From NCBI RefSeq assembly GCF_900996235.1, contig NZ_CAAJGM010000111.1, positions 248,001 to 312,000 on the forward strand: a DNA stretch of 64,000 bases. Direction: 5' to 3'. Source of the stretch: Paraburkholderia sp. BCC1885. GTDB taxonomy: Bacteria > Pseudomonadota > Gammaproteobacteria > Burkholderiales > Burkholderiaceae. Below are positions 8,609-17,430 of this stretch, in pieces. A program made the translations under genes and the position numbers. The notes beneath the pieces are model-generated. The model saw only the letters and a program-made list of their open reading frames with translations, was not told where the DNA came from and did no database searches. How positions within the stretch are numbered: the first letter of the stretch is position 1; each line of letters opens with the position of its first letter.

Positions 8609-10219
8609 TCACAGACGCGCCGGCTGTTCGGGCAAGACGACGAAAAACGTCGAGCCCGCGCCTTCCGCCGATTCCACCCAGACCCGCCCGCCGTGCCGCT
8701 CGACCATCCGGCGCACCAGCGCGAGCCCGATGCCGTCGCCCTTCGCCACTTCGCCGTGCAGGCGCTGGAAAGCCCGAAACACCTTCGACATATACGCCGC
8801 CGGAATGCCGAGCCCGTTATCGCGCACATAATACGTGCGAGTTCGAAGCGGCGGCGGCTGGCGCTCATCCACCGGTTCCGGCTCGCAGGCGCCCACTTCG
8901 ATGCGGCCTATGCGGTCCGGATCGAGAAAATTGAGCGCATTGCCAATCAGATTGCTGAAGATCTGCTCGATCGCGCCCGGATCTCCCCACGCCGGCGGCA
9001 GTTCACGCACCGTGACGAGCGCGCCCCGTGCTTCGATTGCACCCGCCAGCCCGTCGATGACGCCCGCCACCACCCTCCCGATACTCACGCGCTGCCACTG
9101 ATACTCCAGCCGGCCGGCCCGCGAAATGCGCAGCAGCGCCTCGATGATCGCCGCCGCGCGTGTCACGGCCGTGCGCAGAAAATGCAACGATTCGCGCACG
9201 TCGCCATCGAGCACGCTGATCATGCGGTGCCGCTCGCCGGCGGGCAACTGCGCCGCGTCGATCGTGCTGCGCAACTCATCGCAGGATACCTGCAGTTCCT
9301 TGGAGAAGCCTTGCAGGTTGACGAGCGGCGAGCGCAGATCGTGCGACACGCTGTAGATGAACATCTCGTTGTCCTGGGTCTCCTGGCGCAATTCCTCGTT
9401 GACCCCGGCGAGTTCCCTGGCACGCGCTTCGAGGCGCGCCTTCAGTATCGCCTGATCCTGGTCGGCGGCGCGCAGGCGTGCGCCGGTCTGGTGCAGGATG
9501 GCGTCGAGCGCGGCGATTTCGTCATTGCCCGACAGCGGCGTACTTAACGGCCGGCCATGACCGAGCCGCTCGGCGTTACCGGTCAGCACTTCGAGGCGGC
9601 GGCCGATGCTGCGTGCAAACGCCAGCGCGGTAATGCCCCAGATCAGCATGGAGCCGAGCACGGCGGCGATCAACGCATATTGCTGACGGGCTCGCGTCTG
9701 CGCAAGCGAGGCGTTGCGCCCGGCGTCGAGCCGCGATTCTTCGGCGACGAAGGCGTCGAGCTGATCGCGAAACAGGGCGACCTGGCGTGGCATGGCGTCG
9801 CCTTCGAGGGCCGCATAGGCGCTTATATTGCGCCCCGCATGCAAGCCTTGGGAGATGGCGTCCGCTTCCGCGCGGTAGGCGTCGACCAGCGCGCGCATCT
9901 GCCGGACCCGCGCCGCCTGTGGCGGCGTGTCCGCCACCAGCTGTTCGAGACGGTCGAGGCGGTCGGCAAGATCGACCCACGCCGCGCGGCGGTCGATAAA
10001 CATGGGGTCGCCCACCACCATGCCTGTACGAACCCGCGCGGCCTGACGCAACAGCGGGTCGATCAGTGACGACGACTGATACAGAATGTGCTTGCTATTG
10101 GCCACCCACGCCGCGGCTTGCGCCGCCTGCTGCTGGGTATCGAAGACGAGGCCGAGCAGTCCCAGCTCGACCACGCTCGGCATGGCAATCAGCAGCAGAC
10201 CCTTGGTGAAAAGTTTCAT
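8609..10219 (-). CDS. Membrane sensor histidine kinase with CHASE3-like sensor region
   Basis: A 536-residue protein. An N-terminal membrane helix (LLLIAMPSVVELGLLGLVF) and a second one near residues 180-202 flank a helical periplasmic region with the CHASE3-like signature VVGDPMFIDRRAAW. A HAMP-like linker and coiled coil follow, then the HisKA box YSVSHDLRSPL, and a HATPase domain with DNGLGIP and GDGIGLALV. I chose the ATG at 10219 because it begins the membrane helix and because a good promoter lies upstream at 10322-10350, inside the longer open frame that starts at 10381. It heads the three-gene signalling set, so it is the likely input kinase. The signal sensed is unknown. Confidence 0.88.
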   Translation of the reverse strand: MKLFTKGLLLIAMPSVVELGLLGLVFDTQQQAAQAAAWVANSKHILYQSSSLIDPLLRQAARVRTGMVVGDPMFIDRRAAWVDLADRLDRLEQLVADTPPQAARVRQMRALVDAYRAEADAISQGLHAGRNISAYAALEGDAMPRQVALFRDQLDAFVAEESRLDAGRNASLAQTRARQQYALIAAVLGSMLIWGITALAFARSIGRRLEVLTGNAERLGHGRPLSTPLSGNDEIAALDAILHQTGARLRAADQDQAILKARLEARARELAGVNEELRQETQDNEMFIYSVSHDLRSPLVNLQGFSKELQVSCDELRSTIDAAQLPAGERHRMISVLDGDVRESLHFLRTAVTRAAAIIEALLRISRAGRLEYQWQRVSIGRVVAGVIDGLAGAIEARGALVTVRELPPAWGDPGAIEQIFSNLIGNALNFLDPDRIGRIEVGACEPEPVDERQPPPLRTRTYYVRDNGLGIPAAYMSKVFRAFQRLHGEVAKGDGIGLALVRRMVERHGGRVWVESAEGAGSTFFVVLPEQPARL

Positions 10220-10321
10220 GTTCGCCTGGAAGTCCGTCGGGTCGCCGCGCGGTCGAGGTGATGGGCTGCGCGCCGCCTCCACGCGGCGCAGGCCGCTGAA
10301 CCGCCGCAGCGGAACCGGGCC

Positions 10322-10350
10322 ATTATCGACGTGAATACGAGATATTTCAA
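10322..10350 (-). promoter_or_regulatory. Sigma70-type promoter of the signalling operon
   Basis: On the minus strand, TTGAAA (10350-10345) and GATAAT (10327-10322) each match consensus at five of six positions, with a 17-base spacer. Transcription would start near 10315, about 95 bases before the kinase ATG at 10219. Confidence 0.65.
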
Positions 10351-10562
10351 TCTGCTGCCGAGGAAGCGCTGGCCAACACAAAACTGTCTTTTTTTAACGG
10401 TGAGAGCCTCACCTACGCGGCACGTGAGACTATTATGGAGACAGGAGCGGTGAGTTGGGTGCTGGGATGCGAATGCGCGCGGCAAGGCGATTCGGCACGA
10501 TTCGTGCGGATGGGTGTGAGGCGGATTGAGCGCCGAATCACCGTGAGTCCGGCATTTTCGTA

Positions 10563-10571
10563 TGCTATAAA
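10563..10571 (+). promoter_or_regulatory. Extended -10 element before the small unknown gene
   Basis: TGCTATAAA is a TGn extended -10 box with TATAAA matching consensus at five of six positions. No convincing -35 box is seen. It lies about 85 bases before the ATG chosen for the following gene. Confidence 0.45.
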
Positions 10572-10654
10572 AGATCGACGTGCGGCGGCGCGAAGCCGGG
10601 AGTGGTCGCATGAGGACGCTGCGTTTCTTGCAATTCTTTTTCAGGCGAATTTTT

Positions 10655-11107
10655 ATGTCCTTCCCGAAAAAGCGTAGGCGCGCGAAGGTGGACGGCGATG
10701 AGTCGTTCCTCGCCGTGCTACGGCATTTCAAACCGTTCGGTCAGCTCGACACCAAGATTGCGCGAGCCCGTGCCCAGGACGAACCCGTACTCTACGCTCA
10801 CGTGCTGCCCGGCCTCGATGTGCTTCTGTGCAGCGTGCGCGGCGCGCAGCCGCCTTATCCCGCGCCCGCCGAATTGCGGCGCCGCTGCATCGAATCGATT
10901 GCCAACGCGCTGGAACAGCCGCTCGACGGCCTCGAAAACGGCGGCTACTGGTACGAAGCGGACGGCTTCGGCTTCCTGGTGTTCGCGAGCCGCGCGCGCG
11001 GCCGGATCTTGCCGGAGTTCGGCGCCACCCGCACGGTAGGCGGCGCGCGCCGCGGTGTGCGGCGCCAGGATGCCGCCGGTGATGCCGCGCCCCGCTCGCT
11101 GCGCTGA
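10655..11107 (+). CDS. Hypothetical protein, about 150 residues
   Basis: I do not recognise this protein. It starts with a basic segment (MSFPKKRRRAK), has a central part with hydrophobic strands (VLYAHVLPGLDVLLCSV), an aromatic patch (NGGYWYEADGFGFLVF) and a basic tail. There is no signal peptide or membrane helix from this start. The ATG at 10655 has AGG ten bases upstream; in-frame ATGs at 10610 and 10580 are alternatives. Third-position GC and the terminator just downstream (11217-11247) support it as a real gene. Nothing in its neighbours points to a role. Confidence 0.6.
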   Translation: MSFPKKRRRAKVDGDESFLAVLRHFKPFGQLDTKIARARAQDEPVLYAHVLPGLDVLLCSVRGAQPPYPAPAELRRRCIESIANALEQPLDGLENGGYWYEADGFGFLVFASRARGRILPEFGATRTVGGARRGVRRQDAAGDAAPRSLR

Positions 11108-11216
11108 CTCAGTGCGAAGTTCGACGCTGAGTTCGGCGCCGGCTTCGGCCCTTGTCTCTCCGTACCTGTCTATTTAGCCGCTAATATCGCCCGTTATTTC
11201 GTTATTGAAGTCACTT

Positions 11217-11247
11217 GAACTCGCCGCTGGCTGCGGCGAGTTCGTTT
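11217..11247 (+). terminator. Intrinsic terminator after the small unknown gene
   Basis: A perfect 11-bp stem (GAACTCGCCGC / GCGGCGAGTTC) with a five-base loop is followed by GTTTAACTTTT. It sits just before the convergent AsmA-family gene. Confidence 0.7.
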
Positions 11248-11264
11248 AACTTTTCCCTGCTGCT

Positions 11265-13835
11265 TTAACTTCCCTTGTAGACGCTGCCGTTCGACGCAGG
11301 CTGCACTGCCGCCGGCGCAGCACGCTTGCTGCTGCTCGCGCCTTTGGTCGTGGCCGGCGGTGCCGACGCAACGCCGTCGAGCGAGATCGGCGCCTGCAGC
11401 TTTTCCTTCTGTCCCGGCGGCGGCGCGCTTGGCTTCGCGCGCACGTTCGCCAGCAGTTGCGCGCACGGCAGCGGCTTGTTATTGCTCGGCGCGATCAGCG
11501 GAATCAGCGCGGCAAACGGATTGATCAGTCCGAGTCCGACCATCGCCCCGCCGCGCAACGCCAGCGCGGTGGCGTTGACACCGACGTGCGGATCCTTGAA
11601 GGTCCCCTTCACGTAGAGCGGCGAGCGCAGCGAAAACACCCGGAAGCCCTTCGTATGCGGATGCACGCCGAGATCCATGGTTTCGTCGCGCAGGTTGACG
11701 TTGCCGTCGATGTCGATCACGGCGTCGTCGGTGTCGAGCGCGAAGACACGCGGATCGAGCACCCCATCCGTCACGACGAAGTCCGAGGCCGCGCAGTTGA
11801 TCTTCACGTCGGCCGAGCCGAACAGCTTTTCGTAGACCACGTTCGCCACGTTCAGGCCGGCCGCTTCCATCAGCAGACGGCTCACGGTGCCGTCGGTGAC
11901 GAGCGCCTTGATCTCGCCGTTCGAAGTCGCCGCCAGCGCCGCCGGCGAATTGCCGGTGGCGGAGAGCGAGGCGTCGCCATTCACTTCGCCGAGCGCGCTT
12001 TGCATGGTCTTGAAGTTGGGGAACAGTTGCTTCAGCTTCAAATGGCGCGCCGAGGTGGCGAAGCGTCCCTTGAGCGGCGTGCCGCTGCCGTCCAGATGAA
12101 TTTCCGAAGCCAGCGTGCCGCCCGCCACGCCGAACGACAACGGCACCAGCGACAGCACGCCGTCGGCCATCACCACGTGCGTGTAGAGATTGGTGATCGG
12201 CAAGTCCGGATTCTTGATGATGCGGCGCGCGGTGAACTTGACGTCGGCGTCGATCGCCTTCCAGCGGTCGGTGCGGAACTGCTCGACCGGCAGCGCCTTG
12301 TTCGACGGCTGCTGGGCCGCGTCGCCGCGCTTGGCCTTGCTGGCGTTCGAGTCGGCGCCGATGATCGGCGCGAGATCGGAGAATTGCAGCAGGTTCGACA
12401 CCAGGTCACCCTGCAGTTTCGGCCGCGGCTCGCCCGCCGTGTAGGTCAGCGAGCCGTTCAGGTCGCTGCCGCCCACCCGGCCTGTAAAATTTTCATACTT
12501 GAAGACACTGGCGTTGCGCTTGAACTGGCCGACGAGGCGGCCTTCGGTGGCATACGGCGGGGTGTCGGGCAGGGTCACGCCCGTCAGGTTGTATAGATGC
12601 GCCATGCTGGTGCCCTGCACCCACAGCTTCATGTCGATGGCGGCGAGGTGAGCCGGGTCCGTGACCGTGCCGACCACCGCCACGTGCAGATAGTCGCCGA
12701 TCTTGACGTCGGCCTGCAGCGGGAATGGCCGGTTGACGTCCTGCAACGCCAGCACGCCGCCGAGCTTGCCGCTGCCCGTGACCGGATTGTGCTTGTAGGT
12801 GCCCTTGGCGGTCCAGCCGATCGCATACGGCGGCACCGGCGGACGCGCGCCAGCGCCCACGCTGCTGGCCGGATTGACCGGCGCGGATGCCGCCGACGTC
12901 ATGGTGGAGTGGCTCGCCACGTTGCCCGCCGAGGCAGAGGCCGAACTGGCGCTGCCGGATTCCGCGGCCTGCGCGGCCGATGCGCCGCCCGCATGGGAGG
13001 CCGCCGCCGTGCCGGACGCGCTCAATGCGCCCGACGCACTGGAAGCCGCAGCGGCATTCGAAGCAGCGGAACCCGCCGAGGCGCCCGTTGCAGCCGAAGC
13101 GGCCGCAGCCGCCGATGCCTCGGCCGCCTCCGACGCCGAAATCGCGTTGGCCTGCGCCGTCAGGCGTTTGGCGCCCTGCTTGCCGACCACCTCGGCGGAT
13201 GAACTGCGCGAGGCCTCTTCCTGTTGCTTCAGCACATCGCCGATCGGAATGGCCTGGCCGAGCGTGTCGACCACGACGTGCATATCGGCCTTGTTCTGCT
13301 GATCGGACAGGTCGATGACGCCTTTGTCGAAGGCAATATCATGCAGTTCGAGGGTCCATTCGGACGGGCCAGCGGATGACGCCAGCTTGAACGTCCAGTT
13401 ATTGCGGCCATTGAGCACCCGCTCGAGGTCGACCGAGGGATTCACCAGATTGATCGCCGGAATCACGATGTCATGCGCGAGCAGCGGCAGCACTTCCACT
13501 TCGAAGTCGATCTCGTCGAGCGTCGCGAAGTGCTGCTGTTTGGTCCAGTCCGGATTCGCAATCGTGATGTTGGCGGCGGAAAAGCGCGGCCACGGCACCC
13601 AGCCGCGCCAACCGGTCTCACCCACCGGATGACGCCAGCCCACTTTCAGATCGCCCTGGATGACGAACTGCCGGCCGATCGCCTCGCTCACTTTCTGATC
13701 GACCCACGGACGCGCGCGGTTCCAGTCGAAGGTCAGAATAAAAATCGCCAAAGCGGCAATCAGGACGATGATCACGGCTACCAGCCATGCGATGATCTTG
13801 CCGATTCGTCTGCCGATCGTGCGCGACGCTGCCAT
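11265..13835 (-). CDS. AsmA-family envelope protein
   Basis: AsmA/TamB-type proteins are inner-membrane-anchored periplasmic proteins implicated in lipid transport and outer membrane homeostasis. This 856-residue protein has an N-terminal membrane helix (about 14-34, IIAWLVAVIIVLIAALAIF), then the AsmA N-terminal region (FDWNRARPWVDQKV) and a C-terminal AsmA domain (about 560-780) with the usual strand repeats. Between about residues 212 and 335 lies a long Ala/Ser/Gly-rich insertion of low complexity. The C-terminal tail is Lys/Ala/Pro-rich. It starts 190 bases from the divergent fetA gene, and GGAG precedes the ATG. Specific cargo cannot be inferred. Confidence 0.85.
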   Translation of the reverse strand: MAASRTIGRRIGKIIAWLVAVIIVLIAALAIFILTFDWNRARPWVDQKVSEAIGRQFVIQGDLKVGWRHPVGETGWRGWVPWPRFSAANITIANPDWTKQQHFATLDEIDFEVEVLPLLAHDIVIPAINLVNPSVDLERVLNGRNNWTFKLASSAGPSEWTLELHDIAFDKGVIDLSDQQNKADMHVVVDTLGQAIPIGDVLKQQEEASRSSSAEVVGKQGAKRLTAQANAISASEAAEASAAAAASAATGASAGSAASNAAAASSASGALSASGTAAASHAGGASAAQAAESGSASSASASAGNVASHSTMTSAASAPVNPASSVGAGARPPVPPYAIGWTAKGTYKHNPVTGSGKLGGVLALQDVNRPFPLQADVKIGDYLHVAVVGTVTDPAHLAAIDMKLWVQGTSMAHLYNLTGVTLPDTPPYATEGRLVGQFKRNASVFKYENFTGRVGGSDLNGSLTYTAGEPRPKLQGDLVSNLLQFSDLAPIIGADSNASKAKRGDAAQQPSNKALPVEQFRTDRWKAIDADVKFTARRIIKNPDLPITNLYTHVVMADGVLSLVPLSFGVAGGTLASEIHLDGSGTPLKGRFATSARHLKLKQLFPNFKTMQSALGEVNGDASLSATGNSPAALAATSNGEIKALVTDGTVSRLLMEAAGLNVANVVYEKLFGSADVKINCAASDFVVTDGVLDPRVFALDTDDAVIDIDGNVNLRDETMDLGVHPHTKGFRVFSLRSPLYVKGTFKDPHVGVNATALALRGGAMVGLGLINPFAALIPLIAPSNNKPLPCAQLLANVRAKPSAPPPGQKEKLQAPISLDGVASAPPATTKGASSSKRAAPAAVQPASNGSVYKGS

Positions 13836-14024
13836 GAGACACTCCGGTTCTTGCTGTTTGGCCTATCGGGGCAGCAGTTAACATGCCCGGCTTACGGCGC
13901 GGGCCTTGAGTCCGCATCGTTATGCAGCCATCAAGGGCCATCCGCGCCACGACTCGGGAATGACGTAGAAAAGCCGGCCCGCCATAGCCGGCGCAGCCTT
14001 GTATCTCTGACCCACCTTCTCACC

Positions 14025-14762
14025 ATGACGCACACTCCCCTCGTCGAGGCGACGGACATGGCGCGGCAGGATCCGCGTAGCCGCCAGATGCTGCTGCAGC
14101 CCACTCGCTTCGCGCTGCAGGTGGGCGACCGCGTCGCCCTCACCGGACCGTCGGGCTCGGGCAAGAGCGTGTTCCTGCGCGCCCTGGCGCTGCTCGATCC
14201 GCTCTCGGGCGGCCAGATCGCCTGGCACGGTCAGGCGGTCGACCGCGCCAGCATCACGCGCTACCGGCGCAATGTCGCCTACATCCAGCAACGGCCCGCG
14301 ATTCTGGACGGCACTGTCGAAGACAATCTGCGCTATCCGTTCTCGCTGCAGATTTATCGCGACGTGCGGTTCGATCGCGCGCGGGCGGCCTCGCTCGCCG
14401 CCCAGGCGGGTCGCGGCGCCGACTTTCTCGACAAGCGCGCGAGTGAACTCTCGGGCGGCGAGGCGCAGATCGCCGCGCTGATCCGCGTGCTGCAACTCGC
14501 GCCGGAAGTGTTGCTGCTCGACGAACCGACCGCCTCGCTCGACCCCGAGTCGTCGCATGCCATCGAAGGTCTCGTCGATGCCTGGTTCCATGCTGGCCTC
14601 GCGCATGCGTCGACGCACGCATCGGTATGGGTATCGCACGATCCGGCTCAGGCAAAGCGCATGAGCGAGCGTCATCTGACCATGCATGCGGGCGTGCTCT
14701 CCGAATCCTCGACGAGCCCGCTCTGCCCGCCCCAAAGCGACAACCCGGAGCCCGCTCGATGA
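14025..14762 (+). CDS. fetA: ABC transporter ATP-binding protein, FetA (YbbL) type
   Basis: This 245-residue ATPase has Walker A GPSGSGKS, signature LSGGEAQ, Walker B VLLLDEPTASLD and a following H-loop (WVSHD). In Escherichia coli FetA works with FetB and is linked to iron export and resistance to oxidative stress. The pairing with a FetB-like permease here supports the same assignment, although the substrate has not been shown for this organism. I start it at the ATG at 14025 rather than the upstream end of the long open frame, whose first 184 codons have no family similarity and overlap the asmA region. The stop overlaps the fetB start as ATGA. Confidence 0.85.
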   Translation: MTHTPLVEATDMARQDPRSRQMLLQPTRFALQVGDRVALTGPSGSGKSVFLRALALLDPLSGGQIAWHGQAVDRASITRYRRNVAYIQQRPAILDGTVEDNLRYPFSLQIYRDVRFDRARAASLAAQAGRGADFLDKRASELSGGEAQIAALIRVLQLAPEVLLLDEPTASLDPESSHAIEGLVDAWFHAGLAHASTHASVWVSHDPAQAKRMSERHLTMHAGVLSESSTSPLCPPQSDNPEPAR

Positions 14763-15565
14763 CCCTGCAAAACCTCAGCCTGTGGGATGTGGCGATCGCC
14801 GCGCTGCTGATCGTCGTGAACGGCGCGGTGTCGTTGGCGCTAAAGCTCGATCTCGAACGCAAGCTCGCCTGGGCGGCGGTGCGCACCGTCGTGCAGTTGC
14901 TGGCGATCGGTTATGTGCTCGGCTGGGTATTCCAGTTCGACCGCTGGTTCGTCGTGCTGCCGTTGATGGTGCTGATGACCCTGATCGCCGGATTCGCGGG
15001 CGCGCAACGCGGCACGCGCAGCTATGCCGGACAGCGCCAGGACAGCATTGTGTCGATCTGGGTCAGCTCGTGGCTGGTGGCGGCGGTGGGACTATTCGTC
15101 GTGATCCGGATCCGGCCGTGGTACGAGCCGCAATATGCGATTCCGATACTCGGCATGATTCTCGGCAACACGCTCACCGGCGTGTCGCTCGGCATCGAGC
15201 GCATGACAGAAGAACTGACCTCGCACCGCGATCGCGTCGAGATGGCGCTTGCACTCGGCGCCACGCGCTGGGAAGCGGCACAGGGACCGGCGCGCCAGGC
15301 AGTGCGGGCCGGCATGATCCCGACGCTCAACCAGATGGCGGTGGTAGGCGTCGTCAGTCTGCCCGGCATGATGACGGGCCAGGTGCTGGCCGGGCAATCG
15401 CCGTTGCAGGCGGTGCGCTATCAGATCGTGATCATGTTCCTGATTGCGGCGGCGTCGGCGCTCGGCACGGTGGGCGCGGTGTTGCTGACGTACCGGCGGC
15501 TGTTTTCCGCGGACCACCGGTTTCTGGCGTCGCGATTGGTGGAGCGGGCTGCGGCCTCGCGTTAG
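14759..15565 (+). CDS. fetB: ABC transporter permease, FetB (YbbM, UPF0014) type
   Basis: The 268-residue protein is an integral membrane permease with about seven hydrophobic segments and the family-typical stretch GNTLTGVSLGIERM followed by GATRWEA and MTGQVLAGQSPLQA. It should form the membrane part of the exporter energised by FetA. The start codon overlaps the fetA stop by four bases, so translation is probably coupled. Its last bases overlap a tiny minus-strand frame with a His/Asp/Glu repeat. Confidence 0.85.
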   Translation: MTLQNLSLWDVAIAALLIVVNGAVSLALKLDLERKLAWAAVRTVVQLLAIGYVLGWVFQFDRWFVVLPLMVLMTLIAGFAGAQRGTRSYAGQRQDSIVSIWVSSWLVAAVGLFVVIRIRPWYEPQYAIPILGMILGNTLTGVSLGIERMTEELTSHRDRVEMALALGATRWEAAQGPARQAVRAGMIPTLNQMAVVGVVSLPGMMTGQVLAGQSPLQAVRYQIVIMFLIAAASALGTVGAVLLTYRRLFSADHRFLASRLVERAAASR

Positions 15566-15636
15566 CCGTGCTCGTGATCATGCTCGTGGTCGTGCTCGTA
15601 GTCATGCCATAAGTGGCTGTCATAAGCGGCCGTCAC
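15562..15636 (-). other. Candidate mini-ORF with His/Asp/Glu repeat
   Basis: On the minus strand a GTG at 15636 opens a 24-codon frame ending in TAA at 15562 whose C-terminal half reads HDYEHDHEHDHEHG. The DNA is an imperfect 12-base repeat (CGTGCTCGTGAT and variants). Such His-rich tails are seen in metal-handling proteins, and the neighbour is a putative metal exporter. No ribosome binding site is visible and the frame overlaps the fetB stop by four bases, so translation is unproven. Confidence 0.2.
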
Positions 15637-15694
15637 GGCGCACACAGCGGCAAAAGTCGCGCGGCGCGATAAGCATCGCGCCTTTCAATCCCGC

Positions 15695-16243
15695 TCACCG
15701 TTTGGCCGACACCGCCAGCTGGGTTCCGTCATTCAAGCTCAGCGTTTTGGTGCTGCCGTTGGTGGGCATCGTAAAACGCACGATCTGACTCACTGTTTCG
15801 CCGTTCGGACACTTCAGTGTCTTGCCGCCGTTCGTCACGGTTTTGGTGCCGTGCGGCGTCTGTGCCTGGAAGCTCAACTGAACCGTGGCGGTGCCGTCGT
15901 TGGCGACCACTGGCGCAAAGCGGATCTGCGTTTGCCGGATCATCGCGCCGTTGGTGTCGACCGGCAGCGAGGCGTCGACCGGGCACTGATCCACGGCTGC
16001 GACCGGACCACCTGGCGGCACCGTTTTCCACGTGAAATCGTCGGACTCACCCGAGCGGATCGTGCGCGTTTCCTGCGCATCGCCAAACTGTTTCGAGGTG
16101 ACCTTGACGGTGTAGCGGATCGGCCCGTCCGTCGCGGCCTGCGAGGTCACCGTGATCGGCGTGGCCGCGTGAGCGAATGTGGCAAAGGTACAGGCAAGCG
16201 AAGCAATCATCGAAACGGCGGAGAGTCTGAAGCACGGGCTCAT
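15695..16243 (-). CDS. Secreted protein of unknown function (possibly DUF6013-like)
   Basis: This 182-residue protein has a signal peptide with a likely cut after AHA (about residues 1-26, FATFAHA-ATPITV). The mature part is beta-rich in appearance and has two cysteines (in DQCPVD and LKCPNG) that could form a disulfide. The ATG is preceded by a very strong ribosome binding site (GAGGAGGTGACACT). I recall a family of small Burkholderiales periplasmic proteins, DUF6013, that looks like this, but I cannot verify the match. The gene appears monocistronic. Confidence 0.65.
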   Translation of the reverse strand: MSPCFRLSAVSMIASLACTFATFAHAATPITVTSQAATDGPIRYTVKVTSKQFGDAQETRTIRSGESDDFTWKTVPPGGPVAAVDQCPVDASLPVDTNGAMIRQTQIRFAPVVANDGTATVQLSFQAQTPHGTKTVTNGGKTLKCPNGETVSQIVRFTMPTNGSTKTLSLNDGTQLAVSAKR

Positions 16244-16390
16244 AGTGTCACCTCCTCGTTATGCCGCTGCACGCCCGCTATGCGAGCGTGCGCGGCTATT
16301 TTTGCCTGGAGCCCTGTCAGTCTACCGCCAAGCGGACCCGAACGCGCCTCGCGCGGATCGGGTGTTAACCCGCTTGCGGTGCAGCGTTTT

Positions 16391-17407
16391 CTAGAAGCCG
16401 CTCAGCACCAGCTTGCCGATCGCCCGCCCTTCTTCCAGCAGTTGATGCGCACGCCGCAGGTTCTGCGCGTTGATCTTGCCGAGGTCCTCGCCGATGGTCG
16501 TGCGCAAGGTGCCGCCGTCGACCAGGCGCCCCACTTCGGTCAACAGTTTGTGCTGCTCGATCATGTCGGGCGTGCCGAACATCGAACGCGTGAACATGAA
16601 TTCCCAGTGGAAAGCCGCGCTCTTCGCCTTCAACAATTCAACCGGGAGCGGCTTGCTGTTTTCAACGATCGTGCAGATGCCGCCCTGCGGTTTGATGACG
16701 GCTGCCGCCGCCGGGAAATGCTTGTCGGTGTCGTTGAACATCAGCACGTAATCGACCTGTTCGAAACCGATCTGCTTCAACTGGGCCGGCATGTCGCCGA
16801 AGTGATCGATGATGTGGTCCGCGCCCAGCCCGGTTGCCCACTTCGCCGATGCCGGACGCGAGGCCGTCGCGATCACGGTCAAACCGGCGAGCTGTTTGGC
16901 GAGTTGAATGCCGATCGACCCGACCCCGCCCGCACCTCCGATGATCAGCACCGAGCGGCCTTTATCCGCGCCTTGCGGCGACACGCCGAGGCGATCGAAC
17001 AAGGCTTCCCACGCGGTAATCGCGGTCAACGGCAATGCGGCGGCGTGACTGAAATCGAGCGAAGCCGGCTTGCGGCCGACAATCCGCTCGTCCACCAGGT
17101 GATATTCGCTGTTGGCGCCCGGCCGCGTGATGCTGCCGGCGTAAAACACCGGATCGCCGACCTTGAACAGGGTGACGTCCGGTCCCACCGCGGCGACCGT
17201 CCCGGCTGCGTCCCAGCCGAGCACGCGCGGGGTGGTTTCGACGCTGTCTTTCGGCGAGCGCACCTTGAAGTCGACCGGGTTCACCGAGATCGCCTCGACC
17301 TTGACCAGTAGGTCGCGGCCAGTGGCTTGCGGTTGTGCAATCTCGAGGTCGAGCAGTGCTTCGGGATGATCAATGGGCAAATAGCGATAAAGGCCGACAG
17401 CTTTCAT
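16391..17407 (-). CDS. MDR-family zinc-type alcohol dehydrogenase-like oxidoreductase
   Basis: The 338-residue protein has the GroES-like N-terminal domain (VNPVDFKVRSPKD) and the NADP-binding Rossmann fold (VLIIGGAGGVGSIGIQLAKQ). It lacks the usual zinc-ligand cysteines, which places it with the quinone-reductase-like branch. It probably reduces quinones or enals with NADPH; the substrate is unknown. I start it at the ATG at 17407, which has AGGAG at good distance. The longer open frame would run through three non-coding 14-base repeats. It is divergent from a LysR regulator, a common arrangement for a regulator and its target. Confidence 0.82.
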   Translation of the reverse strand: MKAVGLYRYLPIDHPEALLDLEIAQPQATGRDLLVKVEAISVNPVDFKVRSPKDSVETTPRVLGWDAAGTVAAVGPDVTLFKVGDPVFYAGSITRPGANSEYHLVDERIVGRKPASLDFSHAAALPLTAITAWEALFDRLGVSPQGADKGRSVLIIGGAGGVGSIGIQLAKQLAGLTVIATASRPASAKWATGLGADHIIDHFGDMPAQLKQIGFEQVDYVLMFNDTDKHFPAAAAVIKPQGGICTIVENSKPLPVELLKAKSAAFHWEFMFTRSMFGTPDMIEQHKLLTEVGRLVDGGTLRTTIGEDLGKINAQNLRRAHQLLEEGRAIGKLVLSGF

Positions 17408-17430
17408 GACAACTCCTGGTTCGTTGGGTC

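Larger units (their letters stand above)
10220..10654. other. Divergent intergenic region between the signalling genes and a small unknown gene
   Basis: The 435 bases hold the minus-strand kinase promoter (10322-10350) and an extended -10 element facing right (10563-10571). The middle part, about 10360-10560, shows no reading frame I can support and no clear repeat. Confidence 0.6.

Noticed and set aside
10220..10381. 54-residue N-terminal extension of the CHASE3-like kinase
   Set aside because: It precedes the first membrane helix, contains the best promoter (10322-10350) and has antisense-like composition.
13473..14024. 184-codon upstream extension of fetA
   Set aside because: It overlaps the start of the AsmA gene on the other strand and has no family similarity; the ATG at 14025 gives a normal-length ATPase.
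15851..17311. 486-codon open frame on + across the secreted protein and oxidoreductase genes
   Set aside because: It covers two supported minus-strand genes and their spacer and has no recognisable motif.
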